Positions 44,967-54,687 are shown, numbered from the stretch's first letter. The stretch is 64,000 nucleotides of DNA from JAVKDP01 sp040222185 (GCA_040222185.1 JAVKDP010000044.1:1-64000), one strand, 5' to 3'. The notes: generated by a model from the letters alone, not told the origin. Program-made: numbers and translations.

Positions 44967-45575
44967 ATGCGAGACCTTCCGTTTAACATACCGAAATCAC
45001 TTTCCTCATATGTGGAAACTTTTGAGACTGACCCAGAGAAAGTTACTCAAAAGTTGGAGAAACATATAAAGAAGCGTGATCCTGATGCAGTAGGGCATTT
45101 CTTACTGGCCTGGTTTTATCATGTTGAAGGCAAAAATGACCTGGCTATTAAAGAAGCTTTGATCGCCAAAAACTTTGCTCCTGGGAGTCCCCTGATGGAA
45201 CACCTTCATTATTTTCTTGTTCACCCTGAACTCTTTGATGCAATCATACCAAGCTCGAAGTATAGTAAAGAGAGAAAATTACAGCATGCCTCCAGAACAT
45301 CACCTATTCTTGATCTTGATAAGCTTATAGAAATGCTGGAAGCGGTTGAGTCTCAAAGAATCAGAATCCCTTCTGAAGATGAGGAGTTTGATACAACTGA
45401 TTTAAGTGAAGTTTCAAACGAAATCGATGACATTGTTTCCGAAACACTAGCTAAAATCCATGTCACTCAGGGAAATAAAAAAGAAGCCATTATGATGTAC
45501 GAAAGGCTAATTACTGTAAATGAAGATAAAGCCGAAGAGTACAATAATGAGATTTCAAAGCTTAAAGAAAATTAA
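44967..45575 (+). CDS. Helical (TPR-like) cytoplasmic protein, function unknown
   Basis: 202 residues from the ATG at 44967; an in-frame TTG four codons upstream is less likely. No signal peptide or membrane helix. The start contains a TPR-like pair (AVGHFLLAWFYHVEGKNDLAIKEALIAKNFAPGSPL) and the end another (VSETLAKIHVTQGNKKEAIMMYERLIT), separated by an acidic linker. Family not named. It follows the lptE-like gene by 46 bases and ends in a 4-base overlap with the converging MBL hydrolase gene. Confidence 0.75.
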   Translation: MRDLPFNIPKSLSSYVETFETDPEKVTQKLEKHIKKRDPDAVGHFLLAWFYHVEGKNDLAIKEALIAKNFAPGSPLMEHLHYFLVHPELFDAIIPSSKYSKERKLQHASRTSPILDLDKLIEMLEAVESQRIRIPSEDEEFDTTDLSEVSNEIDDIVSETLAKIHVTQGNKKEAIMMYERLITVNEDKAEEYNNEISKLKEN

Positions 45576-46207
45576 GCTCTGATAAAGGGGTTATTTAACT
45601 TCTCATGTCCAATAGTAGTGGGTAAACCATGCCCGGGATAAATTTTTGTTTGATTTGGAAGAGAGTATAATTTCTCTGTTATCGATTTTTTTAGAAGCTC
45701 AAAATCGCCTTTATATAAATCTGTTCTACCAATACTCTCACGGAAAAGTGCATCTCCAGAAATAGCCAACTCTTCATCACTAAAATAGAGCGTAGTATGA
45801 TCTGGTGAATGCCCTGGGGTAAATATACATTCAAACTCAAGCTCTCCTACTTCGAAATTCCCTTCTGTAGGAAGTGGTTCCGGCATAAAACTAAACCCTA
45901 CCTGGTTTAGTCCAAACATTGTCGCCTGATTCCCAAAGTTTTCCCATAAAAAAAGATCTTCAATATTTGAATAAACAGGAATTTTAAAATCCTTAAGAAC
46001 CCTTTGTATACCTAAAACATGATCAACATGTGCGTGTGTAAGTACAATGGCAACTAACTCTGCCTTAGACGACTGTAGGACATTTTTAAATGCTGAGTAT
46101 TCAGATTCAGTAGAAAAGCCAGGGTCAATAAGAATTGCAGTACTATCTTTCGAAAGCAAGTAAGTGTTTTCTAAAAAGGGCCCTACTTCGAATGTTCTGA
46201 TTTTCAT
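45572..46207 (-). CDS. Metallo-beta-lactamase-fold hydrolase (glyoxalase II-like)
   Basis: 211 residues. The dinuclear metal motif THAHVDH (57-63) and downstream metal ligands are clear: the His of GHSPDHT, the Asp of ISGDALF, and the last His in YPGHG. This is the short glyoxalase II-like form found in many bacteria, often called hydroxyacylglutathione hydrolase or MBL-fold hydrolase without proven substrate. The rpmE terminator lies between it and the ribosomal gene. Confidence 0.9.
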   Translation of the reverse strand: MKIRTFEVGPFLENTYLLSKDSTAILIDPGFSTESEYSAFKNVLQSSKAELVAIVLTHAHVDHVLGIQRVLKDFKIPVYSNIEDLFLWENFGNQATMFGLNQVGFSFMPEPLPTEGNFEVGELEFECIFTPGHSPDHTTLYFSDEELAISGDALFRESIGRTDLYKGDFELLKKSITEKLYSLPNQTKIYPGHGLPTTIGHEKLNNPFIRA

Positions 46208-46220
46208 AGTTGGCTAAAAT

Positions 46221-46252
46221 AAAAAAAGGATGCCATCATTTCTGAGGCATCC
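46221..46252 (-). terminator. Intrinsic terminator of the L31 gene
   Basis: Arms GGATGCC (46228-46234) and GGCATCC (46246-46252) enclose an 11-base loop. The plus-strand A7 tract before it becomes the T tract on the minus strand. It lies 24 bases past the L31 stop and just upstream of the MBL hydrolase start. Confidence 0.87.
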
Positions 46253-46275
46253 TAAAATTCATGTAAAAAGTATAA

Positions 46276-46488
46276 TTACTTTTTGGCGTCGTACATGCGC
46301 TTAAAGCGATCAACACGACCAGCCTTAGCAGTAAATGATTTTTTAGTATAAAATGGGTGATTCTTAGAATCAATCTCACTTTTATAAACACCATTTGCAG
46401 TAGACATTGTGCTGCGAGTTACAATCTCGCTACCGTCGCTTAGCAATACTGTAATTTCTTTGTAATCTGGATGAATTCCTTGTTTCAT
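46276..46488 (-). CDS. rpmE: 50S ribosomal protein L31, zinc-free (Cys-less) form
   Basis: 70 residues. MKQGIHPDYKEITVLLSDG...STMST...NHPFYTKKSFTAKAGRVDRFKRMY aligns without gaps to the short type A L31, including HPFxT and GRVDRF. The four zinc-binding cysteines of type A are replaced (Leu/Ser/Asp/Asn in the corresponding places), so the protein should not bind zinc. Single-gene unit with its own terminator and a purine-rich GGAAGTGAAG before the ATG. Confidence 0.95.
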   Translation of the reverse strand: MKQGIHPDYKEITVLLSDGSEIVTRSTMSTANGVYKSEIDSKNHPFYTKKSFTAKAGRVDRFKRMYDAKK

Positions 46489-46560
46489 AATATCTTCACT
46501 TCCTTCAGTTTTTTGGAAAGGCTACAAATATAAGATTATATCTGCGCTAATTCAATGATT

Positions 46561-48057
46561 TTATAAATCAAATTCGTCTTCTTCTAAGTTGCCAAATGAG
46601 GAGAACATTGACCCTACCATATCTGAATAAGTTAGAGCATCATCCAGATCTTGCTTACTTAACATTGAGTTTTGATGCAGTGCTTCCAGTACAAAATCCA
46701 TCCATGCATACAGTTCATGTTCCGATTTTAGCGAAGTGTGATCCTTAACAAGTTTTGAAAGACCTGATACCTGCTTTAATATCTTATTGTAGTCTTTGTT
46801 ACTAAGTGTATCCTTTATCAGAACATCATTGCCCTTTGAAAACCAATCGGTTATCTCTTTATAAGCTACAGTATCATCATCCGATCGTCCCTGGGGGTCA
46901 GGAAAATACTTCTTAAGCATTTTGCTTATTACCCTGCCAATTATGTGCTTTGCAACGCTTAATGCTCCCTCCTGTTCGCCCTCATAAACCAGCTCTAACT
47001 TCCCGGTTAACGCAGGTACTGCATGGTACAAGTCAGCTATTCGAAGCGTAGTTTCCTTTTCATTATTGACAACTGCCCTTCTTTCAGCAGATGAAACAAC
47101 CTGTTCCATAGCAGTAATTGTCATACGGGTAGACACTCCACTTTTCTGATCAACATATTCCGAATCTCTGGCTTCAAAAGCGATCATCTCAATCAGCTCT
47201 CTGAATAAATCTGGTATTATGATCTTTAGATCTTCATTTCTCGTTTGCCAGGCTTCTTGTTCAGTTATTTTAATCCCTGTATCAAGCTCTTTTGGATAAT
47301 GAGTGATAATCTGAGCATCAATTCTATCTTTTAAAGGAGTGATAATATTTCCCCGGTTTGTGTAATCCTCTGGGTTTGCAGAAAAAGCAATTGAAATATC
47401 CAGCGGAATACGAACATTGAATCCTCGAATCTGAATATCACGTTCCTGCATAATATTTAATAAGGCTACCTGTATTCTTGGCTGTAGATCCGGAAGTTCG
47501 TTTATTACAAAAATCCCGCGGTTCGTACGTGGTAATAAGCCAAAGTTAATCGAGTTTGGATCAGATAAATTAAGTCTTTGGGTAGCTGCTTTAATTGGGT
47601 CGATGTCACCAATGAGATCGGCTACGGTAGTATCCGGAGTAGCTAGTTTTTCACCATACCTTCTTGATCTGTGTATCCATTCAATAGGAGTTCCATCGCC
47701 ATACTCTTCAATTAGATCCATAGCGTATTTCGAGAGTGGTTTATATGGATCATCATTTATCTCCGAACCTGATACCACTGGCATGTATTCATCAAGAAAC
47801 TCAACCAACAATCTCAAAATCCTGGTTTTAGCCTGCCCCCTAAGTCCAAGAAGAATCATATCATGCCTGGAAAGAATAGCATGCTGAATTTGCGGCAATA
47901 CCGTTTTTTCATACCCTAATACACCATCGAAAAGAGGCTCTGATTTCCTGATCTTACTGATTAGGTTCTTTCTAATCTCATCTTTTACGGAAACTGACTG
48001 CCATCCACTTTTCTTTAACTCACCGAGAGTTTTTACGGTAGTATGTAATTTATCCAT
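46561..48057 (-). CDS. MoxR/magnesium-chelatase (ChlI)-like AAA+ ATPase
   Basis: 498 residues. Walker A is GLRGQAKT (71-78), with Ala before Lys-Thr as in MoxR. Walker B reads IFVINE (182-187), with Asn in place of the usual Asp, then LPDL. FSANPEDYTNRGNIITPLKDR is sensor 1 with the ChlI-like arginine finger. I recall this NELPDL form in a conserved group of magnesium-chelatase-like ATPases not involved in chlorophyll. The usual VWA-domain partner is not in this window. The C-terminal 200 residues are helical with no clear domain. Confidence 0.82.
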   Translation of the reverse strand: MDKLHTTVKTLGELKKSGWQSVSVKDEIRKNLISKIRKSEPLFDGVLGYEKTVLPQIQHAILSRHDMILLGLRGQAKTRILRLLVEFLDEYMPVVSGSEINDDPYKPLSKYAMDLIEEYGDGTPIEWIHRSRRYGEKLATPDTTVADLIGDIDPIKAATQRLNLSDPNSINFGLLPRTNRGIFVINELPDLQPRIQVALLNIMQERDIQIRGFNVRIPLDISIAFSANPEDYTNRGNIITPLKDRIDAQIITHYPKELDTGIKITEQEAWQTRNEDLKIIIPDLFRELIEMIAFEARDSEYVDQKSGVSTRMTITAMEQVVSSAERRAVVNNEKETTLRIADLYHAVPALTGKLELVYEGEQEGALSVAKHIIGRVISKMLKKYFPDPQGRSDDDTVAYKEITDWFSKGNDVLIKDTLSNKDYNKILKQVSGLSKLVKDHTSLKSEHELYAWMDFVLEALHQNSMLSKQDLDDALTYSDMVGSMFSSFGNLEEDEFDL

Positions 48058-48128
48058 TGCCTATTAATTCGTTTATTCTCTTCTGTAACTCTGCCTCAGT
48101 AAATATCATTCATCATTTAAGAAAATTC

Positions 48129-49385
48129 TTAAATCACATTTGTAAGTGCCTTCGATTTTAAGAGCGTTTCTTCCCACTCTTCCTCGGGATTAGAATCACT
48201 GGTTATCGCTCCGCCCGTAGGATATATCAAGGTTCCCTGGTTAATAATCGCAGTTCGAATTACAACATTGAAATCAAATTCATCATCAGGAGTGATATAT
48301 CCAATTGCACCCGAATATATACCTCTACGGTAATCTTCCAATTCCTCGATTGCTTTCATAGCAGAGATTTTAGGAGCCCCGGTCATTGAACCCATAGGGA
48401 AACATGATTTAATGATATCAATAGAATCAGTAGCTTTTTCTACTTCACATTTTATTGTTGAGACCATTTGATGAACAGTTTCGAAGCTTTGAATTTCAAA
48501 TAACTCTTCAACCTCCACACTTCCTTTGATTGCAAACCTACTGAGATCATTTCTCACTAAGTCAACAATCATTAAGTTTTCGGCTCTTTCTTTTTCAGAA
48601 TTTTGGAGCTGTTGCCTGGTAATTTGATCTGAAACACCATTTGACGGCTTTGTACCTTTAATCGGCTGTGAACGCACGATATTACTTTTCCTGGACAGAA
48701 ATCGTTCAGGAGATGAACTACAAACAAAGAAGTCATCGATAGATAAGTATGCTGCAAAAGGAACTGCTCCTTCTTTTTTCATTCTTTGGAATAACTCAAA
48801 AGGACTCCCCTCGAATGAATACTTTATTGGGTGAGAAAGGTTTATCTCATAGTATTCCCCTTCAAAAATCTGCTCTTTAGCTAAATTGATTTTTTTCAGG
48901 TACTCATCCTTATTTATCTTTTTCTGTTTCCCAAAACTAAAACTATCCCCTTCTGTTTTTTCAAGATTCACTCCTTTATAAGAACCCATCAAGTAAGTAA
49001 GTTCTCCAAGACTATCTATTTCTATTAGAACATCAGGAACCATGAAATACATATCTGGTATTACTGATACTTTTTCATTTGATGAACTTAGATTTTCGGT
49101 ATAGTTTTTTAAATCGTACCCGAGATAACCAAAAAGCCAATCTTTCTGGCGATTTTTGAATAGCTGAAGTTCTTTCCATGGATTACCATCTAGCGTTCGC
49201 TCTTCTCCGTCTTCAAAAACAATAATACTCTCCTCATTACTTTTTATCCAGCATCTTGGCTTGGCTGCCAGGTAACTTTTCTGGCTCGCACCATGATTCT
49301 CTTTTTGAGAATCCAGAAAAATTACACTGCCAAACTTTTGGTAGTGTGCTATAAGGCTTGATATGTCAGGGTTCTTTTGTTCCAT
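48129..49385 (-). CDS. pabB: Aminodeoxychorismate/anthranilate synthase component I (PabB-like)
   Basis: 418 residues from the ATG at 49385; an in-frame TTG four codons upstream is less likely. The chorismate-binding domain has GEYYEINLSHPIKY, SSSPERFLSRKSNIVRSQPIKGTKPS, AENLMIVDLVRNDLSRFA, PMGSMTGAPKISAMKAIEE and SGAIGY. PIKGT with Lys fits aminodeoxychorismate synthase (folate) rather than the tryptophan enzyme. No amidotransferase (PabA) or lyase (PabC) gene is adjacent, so the exact product is inferred. Confidence 0.87.
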   Translation of the reverse strand: MEQKNPDISSLIAHYQKFGSVIFLDSQKENHGASQKSYLAAKPRCWIKSNEESIIVFEDGEERTLDGNPWKELQLFKNRQKDWLFGYLGYDLKNYTENLSSSNEKVSVIPDMYFMVPDVLIEIDSLGELTYLMGSYKGVNLEKTEGDSFSFGKQKKINKDEYLKKINLAKEQIFEGEYYEINLSHPIKYSFEGSPFELFQRMKKEGAVPFAAYLSIDDFFVCSSSPERFLSRKSNIVRSQPIKGTKPSNGVSDQITRQQLQNSEKERAENLMIVDLVRNDLSRFAIKGSVEVEELFEIQSFETVHQMVSTIKCEVEKATDSIDIIKSCFPMGSMTGAPKISAMKAIEELEDYRRGIYSGAIGYITPDDEFDFNVVIRTAIINQGTLIYPTGGAITSDSNPEEEWEETLLKSKALTNVI

Positions 49386-49463
49386 GAGATTAAGCAAAGA
49401 TGATACGGCTTATACCCGATTTTTTTATGACGTTTTCCTTATCATTGAACATAATTTTTCTAT

Positions 49464-50486
49464 ATGCTCTACAAGTCTCTGTTAAAACCTTTCTTTTTTA
49501 GAAAAGATGCTGAATCAGCCCATGAATCGGCAGTTAAATTTTCATCTGCTATAAGTCATTCAAAGTTTCTGCAAGTGCTGGTTAAACAGATTTATGGATA
49601 TGACAACACTGATCTGGAACAAGATTTTTTTGGACTTACTTTCCCTAACCCTATCGGTTTAGCCGCAGGTTTTGATAAGAATGGAGAAACTCCTTTAGCT
49701 ATGCAAGCTATAGGCTTTGGGTTCGTAGAGATTGGAAGTATTACAGCTCAACCATCACAAGGGAACCCAAAACCAAGGGCATTTCGCCTTCCAGAAGATC
49801 GTTCGCTAATTAACAGAATGGGTTTAAATAACCAGGGAGCTGAAGCAATTGTTGAGCGTCTTTCTACTCTAAAACTTGATATCCCGCTTGGTCTTAACAT
49901 AGCTAAGACGAATGATTCCAGTATTCATGGAGATGCTGCTTTAAAAGATTATTTATTTAGTTATGAGCTGGCAAATACAGTTGCAGACTATATAACAGTA
50001 AATATTTCTTGTCCAAATACAGGAGAAGGCAAAACTTTTGAAGACCCCGATACTCTTAAAGCACTTCTTGAATGTTTGGAGCTAAGCAAAAAAGGCCGGA
50101 AGCCTACACTTATTAAGTTTTCTGTTGATACAGAAAAAGCTATGCTTACCAGGCTGGTTGAGCTATGTGAAGATTTCAATGTTGCCGGCTATGTAGCCAC
50201 GAATACTTCTTCGAATAGAGATTCTTTAATTTCTTCAGAAAGCCTTTTGAAAGAAATTGGGAATGGTGGTCTTAGCGGACGAGCTATTTCTTCGCAGAGC
50301 ACTTTAGTTGTGAAATGGCTATATGAAATCCTTAAAGGTGGAAAACCTATCATCGGAGTTGGTGGAATTGATAGCCCCGAATCAGCTAAAGAAAAACTTG
50401 ACGCTGGTGCAAATTTAATTCAGATCTATACCGGAATGGTATATGAAGGCCCTGGTTTGATAAAAAGGATTAAGCGTAGACTATAA
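49464..50486 (+). CDS. pyrD: Dihydroorotate dehydrogenase (quinone), class 2
   Basis: 340 residues. Membrane-associated flavoenzyme of pyrimidine synthesis that uses quinone. The N-terminal amphipathic helices (AESAHESAVKF) that define class 2, NPIGLAAGFDKNGE, the FMN site, NRMGLNNQGAEAI, VNISCPNTGEGKTF with the active-site Ser of class 2, and GVGGI with VYEGPGLI are present. Complete. Divergent from pabB. Confidence 0.95.
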   Translation: MLYKSLLKPFFFRKDAESAHESAVKFSSAISHSKFLQVLVKQIYGYDNTDLEQDFFGLTFPNPIGLAAGFDKNGETPLAMQAIGFGFVEIGSITAQPSQGNPKPRAFRLPEDRSLINRMGLNNQGAEAIVERLSTLKLDIPLGLNIAKTNDSSIHGDAALKDYLFSYELANTVADYITVNISCPNTGEGKTFEDPDTLKALLECLELSKKGRKPTLIKFSVDTEKAMLTRLVELCEDFNVAGYVATNTSSNRDSLISSESLLKEIGNGGLSGRAISSQSTLVVKWLYEILKGGKPIIGVGGIDSPESAKEKLDAGANLIQIYTGMVYEGPGLIKRIKRRL

Positions 50487-50495
50487 CCTTTCCTC

Positions 50496-53219
50496 TTACT
50501 TCCGAACTTCAAATTCGATGTCACATCTTACTGCAGAAGCGACCCCATCTACCAAAACCGGCTCAAATGAAATAAAGGAATCAATAGCATTTACATAAGC
50601 CGTTATCAGCCTTTCATTTTCTGTATCTGAAGCAAGCTTAAACTCATCAATAATCCCTCTCTGATTAATATAAAATAGGAATGTAATAGTCTCATCAGTT
50701 GTACCGTCAGGTATGTTAACCGTACTAAGGAATGTATTCATCCCACCTCGAATATAAACCTCCTGGTCTATGTCATAACAACTTAAATACTCTTGATCCT
50801 TCTGTGAAATTTGATCGGTTTCTTCTGGAGTTTCTGAACCTGAAACAACAGTTGGTTTTGTAAACTCTTCTTTCAATGCTGCTATACGCTTTTGAAATAT
50901 CGGATCGTTAAACTCTGATGTAAATAACTCTATTTTGGAACGAGTTGAGTCCCAATACACTCCTTCATAAGGAAATAAAGTGTCAAAACTAGGTTCCGTT
51001 AGTGTTGAGTCTAGTATTGAAACATACCTCAAACTATCTTGAGTAGTTAATAAAGTATCTGTAAGAAACGCTCTTGCTGAATCCTGGAGACTAATAAATT
51101 CCGATTTCTGTCTTACCCAATCCGATCGCTCTGTTTCCCATGCTATATACTTTTCTGAGAAAACAGAGTCTTCCTTTCCCAGCCTTATAAATATACTAAT
51201 CGCTTCGAATAGAGACTGAGGTGCAATTTTTTCATTTTTATTCCTAAGTGAAAAACTGACCAGAGTATCTGCTTTTTCTTGAAGACTGATGTTTTCGTTA
51301 TTGGATATCTCAAAATATTCCTCCATTGAAGTCTTTACTTCATCAACTTCAAATTCTGGTGCTTCGATTCCATATTTCTCAATAAGTCGACTTGCATATA
51401 CAGATGATGGGTATTCATTAACCACTTCATTCGCATAACTTAAAGCTCGATCTGAATCATTCTGTATTGAATACAGCTCAGATAACGAATACAAAGAAAC
51501 AGGAGCTACTTTACTATCCGGGCGTTCCGAAAGCACCGTCTCGAAATAATAAGAAGCACTATCGGGGAGTTCTAAAGATAAAAAGAATAAATTCGCTAAT
51601 TGATATTTCAGAAAAGAAACTTCTTCTCTGACAGAGTCCTGCTCATCCGGTGTGAACGGAATACGACTTAGATCAATACTTAAAGAAACCTGATTTTCAA
51701 TTATACTTCCTTCAGCTGCGCTTATCTCCCCGTTTGCATCAAGTTCCTGAGCAGAGTTTACAATAATTGCAGAAACCCGCCAGTTATCAAGAAGAGGCCT
51801 GTTTCCCCATAATGCTCTAAATTGCTGAGACGCATCTGAGAGTAGTACTGGATTTTTGAAATTAAGGAAGCCGTTGCTCTCGTTCGTAATGTTTGGATTA
51901 TTTGGCTGCCTCGCATCAACATTAACGAGAGTATTTTGTCTATCTTCTTGCTCTTTTTTTAATCTTTCCAGCTCTTGCCTTTTCTGTTCTTCCAGTACTA
52001 CAAGTACCGAATCGAACTCTTCTGGCGATAATAAACCCAACCTTAAAAGACTATCCTCCTCGGCAATCTTATTCTTCAAATTCGCATATTCTCCAAAAGA
52101 GCTTGCTAAATCTTTTGCTTTAAAGCCTGATGGTAATTGTTCTGCTTTTACACTAATACTTGCAGCTGAATCATAATATGCTGCAGCAAGAGTAAAGTTA
52201 TTGTAGTCAAATCTCTGTATTTCAGCTAATCCATTGTAAATTCTTACTTTTGTAACAGGCTTAATCTTAATCAACCTGTTCCTTAGGGTTCTAAGGTATA
52301 TTCTCTCAGCCGCTTCATAATTTCCCCTATCCTGTTCTGTTTTTCCAAGCTCGAAATTTAATTCACCAATAAACTCAGTATTTTTATCATCACGAACCAT
52401 ACTTGAAAATACTTTGTATGCTTCATCCGATCTTCCTAGCGCACGAGCAACTTCGGCTTTCTTTTTTTTGGCTTCAAATTGAAGGTCATAGTTTGTATAA
52501 AAGCCCTGAACCTTATCATAAGCTGTAAAAGCCGATTCGGGATTTCCAAGAATTTCATTTATCTGACCTATTAAAAAGTAACCTCGTTCTTTTTCCGATT
52601 TTTTAGAAAAATGATTTACAGAAGTATTTAATAAGTCCAAAGCAGTAACCCAGTTCTCTCTTTCAATATAGTGCTGAGCTAAAACAGCCTGTACCTGATA
52701 CTGAAGCTTACCTTTCCATTCACCTTCAAATAATGAAAGCTGCTCATCCAAATACTGAACTCCGACATTATAAACTTCCAGTTCCAAAAGAACCCTTCCT
52801 TTCCAAAAAACAGCTCGTTGTTTCATCTCAGAGTCATCAGTGGAAACATACAATTCATCAAATTTCTGATCAGCTGAAAAATATTCACCTTTATAAAAAT
52901 ATGACTTCCCAATAATCTCCAACGCATCATCAACCCATTTCGAATCGTCGAACTTCCTTAGAATATCAGCTCCCTTATCGATTGCATTTTGGAAATCTGA
53001 AGATCCAGCACCTAGTGGTGTTTCATGAACCCTGAGAGGGATAAGGGTATTATAATATCTAACCTGTGATTCACTTTTCTTGACTCCGGTTTTAAAGCTT
53101 TTTTTAGCGTTAAAGAAAGTATTATAGTAGGCACTAAAGTCTACATAATTTGATTTAAAAGATGATTTACATCCAAAAATCAGAATTAAGAAAAGCACTA
53201 TGATTCGAGACTTCCACAT
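50496..53219 (-). CDS. Large TPR lipoprotein with a TonB-like C-terminal domain (possibly PorW/SprE-related)
   Basis: 907 residues. The lipobox is at the start (LILIFGC). SAYYNTFFNAKKSFKTGVKK resembles the N-terminus of the type IX secretion/gliding lipoproteins PorW and SprE. Many tetratricopeptide-like helices follow (FYKGEYFSADQKFDEL, GNYEAAERIYLRTLRNR and others) to about residue 640. A Glu/Gln/Lys-rich coiled stretch lies near 405-425. The last 90 residues (ITFLFYINQRGIIDEFKLAS...FISFEPVLVDGVASAVRCDIEFEV) have the TonB C-terminal domain pattern. No other type IX genes occur in the window, so the family link is tentative. Confidence 0.72.
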   Translation of the reverse strand: MWKSRIIVLFLILIFGCKSSFKSNYVDFSAYYNTFFNAKKSFKTGVKKSESQVRYYNTLIPLRVHETPLGAGSSDFQNAIDKGADILRKFDDSKWVDDALEIIGKSYFYKGEYFSADQKFDELYVSTDDSEMKQRAVFWKGRVLLELEVYNVGVQYLDEQLSLFEGEWKGKLQYQVQAVLAQHYIERENWVTALDLLNTSVNHFSKKSEKERGYFLIGQINEILGNPESAFTAYDKVQGFYTNYDLQFEAKKKKAEVARALGRSDEAYKVFSSMVRDDKNTEFIGELNFELGKTEQDRGNYEAAERIYLRTLRNRLIKIKPVTKVRIYNGLAEIQRFDYNNFTLAAAYYDSAASISVKAEQLPSGFKAKDLASSFGEYANLKNKIAEEDSLLRLGLLSPEEFDSVLVVLEEQKRQELERLKKEQEDRQNTLVNVDARQPNNPNITNESNGFLNFKNPVLLSDASQQFRALWGNRPLLDNWRVSAIIVNSAQELDANGEISAAEGSIIENQVSLSIDLSRIPFTPDEQDSVREEVSFLKYQLANLFFLSLELPDSASYYFETVLSERPDSKVAPVSLYSLSELYSIQNDSDRALSYANEVVNEYPSSVYASRLIEKYGIEAPEFEVDEVKTSMEEYFEISNNENISLQEKADTLVSFSLRNKNEKIAPQSLFEAISIFIRLGKEDSVFSEKYIAWETERSDWVRQKSEFISLQDSARAFLTDTLLTTQDSLRYVSILDSTLTEPSFDTLFPYEGVYWDSTRSKIELFTSEFNDPIFQKRIAALKEEFTKPTVVSGSETPEETDQISQKDQEYLSCYDIDQEVYIRGGMNTFLSTVNIPDGTTDETITFLFYINQRGIIDEFKLASDTENERLITAYVNAIDSFISFEPVLVDGVASAVRCDIEFEVRK

Positions 53220-53253
53220 ATAATAAAATAAAGTGACTTACGAACGTAGCCGA

Positions 53254-54687
53254 CTACTCAATCGTACATACAGTTACCATATTTGTATGTCCTTTTTTTG
53301 CAGTGGGAATTCCTGTAGCTATAATTACACGATCATCCTTTTTAACCATTCCGTTATCTCTTAGGTATTCCTGCATCATCATTACGCTCATGTCAGTATT
53401 AAATAGCTCATCCAGCCTTACTGAATGAACACCCCAAACCAGGTTGAGTTGCCGTCTTACTTTTTGGCTTTCTGTAAATGCAAATATTGGCATTTTAGGT
53501 CTGAACTTAGCTATTCTGCGTGCAGTACTACCAGAATGAGTTATAGTGCTAATTACCTTTGCACCAGTATTATCAGCCATAAAAATACAGGAGTGAGCAA
53601 TTGACTCAATAATTTCTTTTTGCTTAATTTTTGGTCTCTTGTATTTCAAACTATTATAAAGTTGAACCCTTCTTTCTTCAATCTTTCTACAGATTCTGTC
53701 CATAACATTAACTGCTTCCAAAGGATATTTACCTGCAGCAGTTTCTCCTGACAACATTACTGCGTCGGTTCCATCAAGTACAGCATTAGCAACATCAGAG
53801 CTTTCAGCCCTGGTTGGCCTTGGATTATTAATCATTGAGTCCAGCATTTGAGTAGCCGTAATAACAGGTTTGCCAACAGCTCTGCATTTTTCGATAATCA
53901 TTTTTTGAACAAATGGAACTTCTTCAGTAGCGATCTCGATGCCTAAATCTCCTCGGGCAACCATTATTCCATCAGATTCAGCTATAATCTCATCTATTAC
54001 ATCAAGAGCCTCTGGTTTTTCAATCTTGGAAATAACAGCGGCCTCGCTACCAGCTGCTTCAATTCTTTTCTTCAGGTCTATTACATCCTCAGCTGAACGA
54101 ACAAATGAAAGCGCAACATAATCTGCGTCTTGTTTTAACCCAAACTCCAGATCTCTTATGTCCTTCTCTGTTAATGCCGGAATTGAAATTTTCACATTCG
54201 GAAGATTCACCCCTTTTCTGGATTTAAGGACCCCACCAACTATAACTTTTGCCTCTAAATTCTTTTCCAGCTTTTTTGTGATTTTAAACTCTAACAAGCC
54301 GTCATCTAGTAGAATAATATTCCCTTCTTCTGCTTCATCTACTAGCTTTTCATAATCAATCGGTATTACTGTGCTCGTTCCCTCTACCGATTCGCCAGTA
54401 ATTGTAATGGTACTTCCTTCTTCTAGTAACTGACCTCCATCTTTCATTTGGCCAACTCTAATCTTTGGACCTTGTAAATCCATCAAAACAGGAATGCTAT
54501 AATTATTTTCCCGGGCTGTATTCCTGATAAATCCTATTGTTCTTGCATGGTCTTCATGTGTTCCGTGTGAAAAGTTCACTCTCGCAACATTCATACCGTG
54601 TAGAAAAAGATTTTCAATCCCCTCTTGAGTGTTACAGCTAGGCCCTATTGTGCAAACAATCTTTGTCCGTCTTAATGGAGTAATCAT
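53254..54687 (-). CDS. pyk: Pyruvate kinase
   Basis: 477 residues. Converts PEP and ADP to pyruvate and ATP. RRTKIVCTIGPSC, VNFSHGTHEDH, LMDLQGPKIRVG, the signature AVISKIEKPEALD with the catalytic Lys, and GIMVARGDLGIE are all present. ATQMLDSMINNPRPTRAESSDVANAVLDGTDAVMLSGETA is intact. The C-terminal allosteric domain is short but complete. Confidence 0.97.
   Translation of the reverse strand: MITPLRRTKIVCTIGPSCNTQEGIENLFLHGMNVARVNFSHGTHEDHARTIGFIRNTARENNYSIPVLMDLQGPKIRVGQMKDGGQLLEEGSTITITGESVEGTSTVIPIDYEKLVDEAEEGNIILLDDGLLEFKITKKLEKNLEAKVIVGGVLKSRKGVNLPNVKISIPALTEKDIRDLEFGLKQDADYVALSFVRSAEDVIDLKKRIEAAGSEAAVISKIEKPEALDVIDEIIAESDGIMVARGDLGIEIATEEVPFVQKMIIEKCRAVGKPVITATQMLDSMINNPRPTRAESSDVANAVLDGTDAVMLSGETAAGKYPLEAVNVMDRICRKIEERRVQLYNSLKYKRPKIKQKEIIESIAHSCIFMADNTGAKVISTITHSGSTARRIAKFRPKMPIFAFTESQKVRRQLNLVWGVHSVRLDELFNTDMSVMMMQEYLRDNGMVKKDDRVIIATGIPTAKKGHTNMVTVCTIE

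Noticed and set aside
46561..48057. Magnesium chelatase for chlorophyll or cobalamin synthesis
   Set aside because: No ChlD/H or other tetrapyrrole chelatase gene is nearby, and Walker B differs from ChlI.
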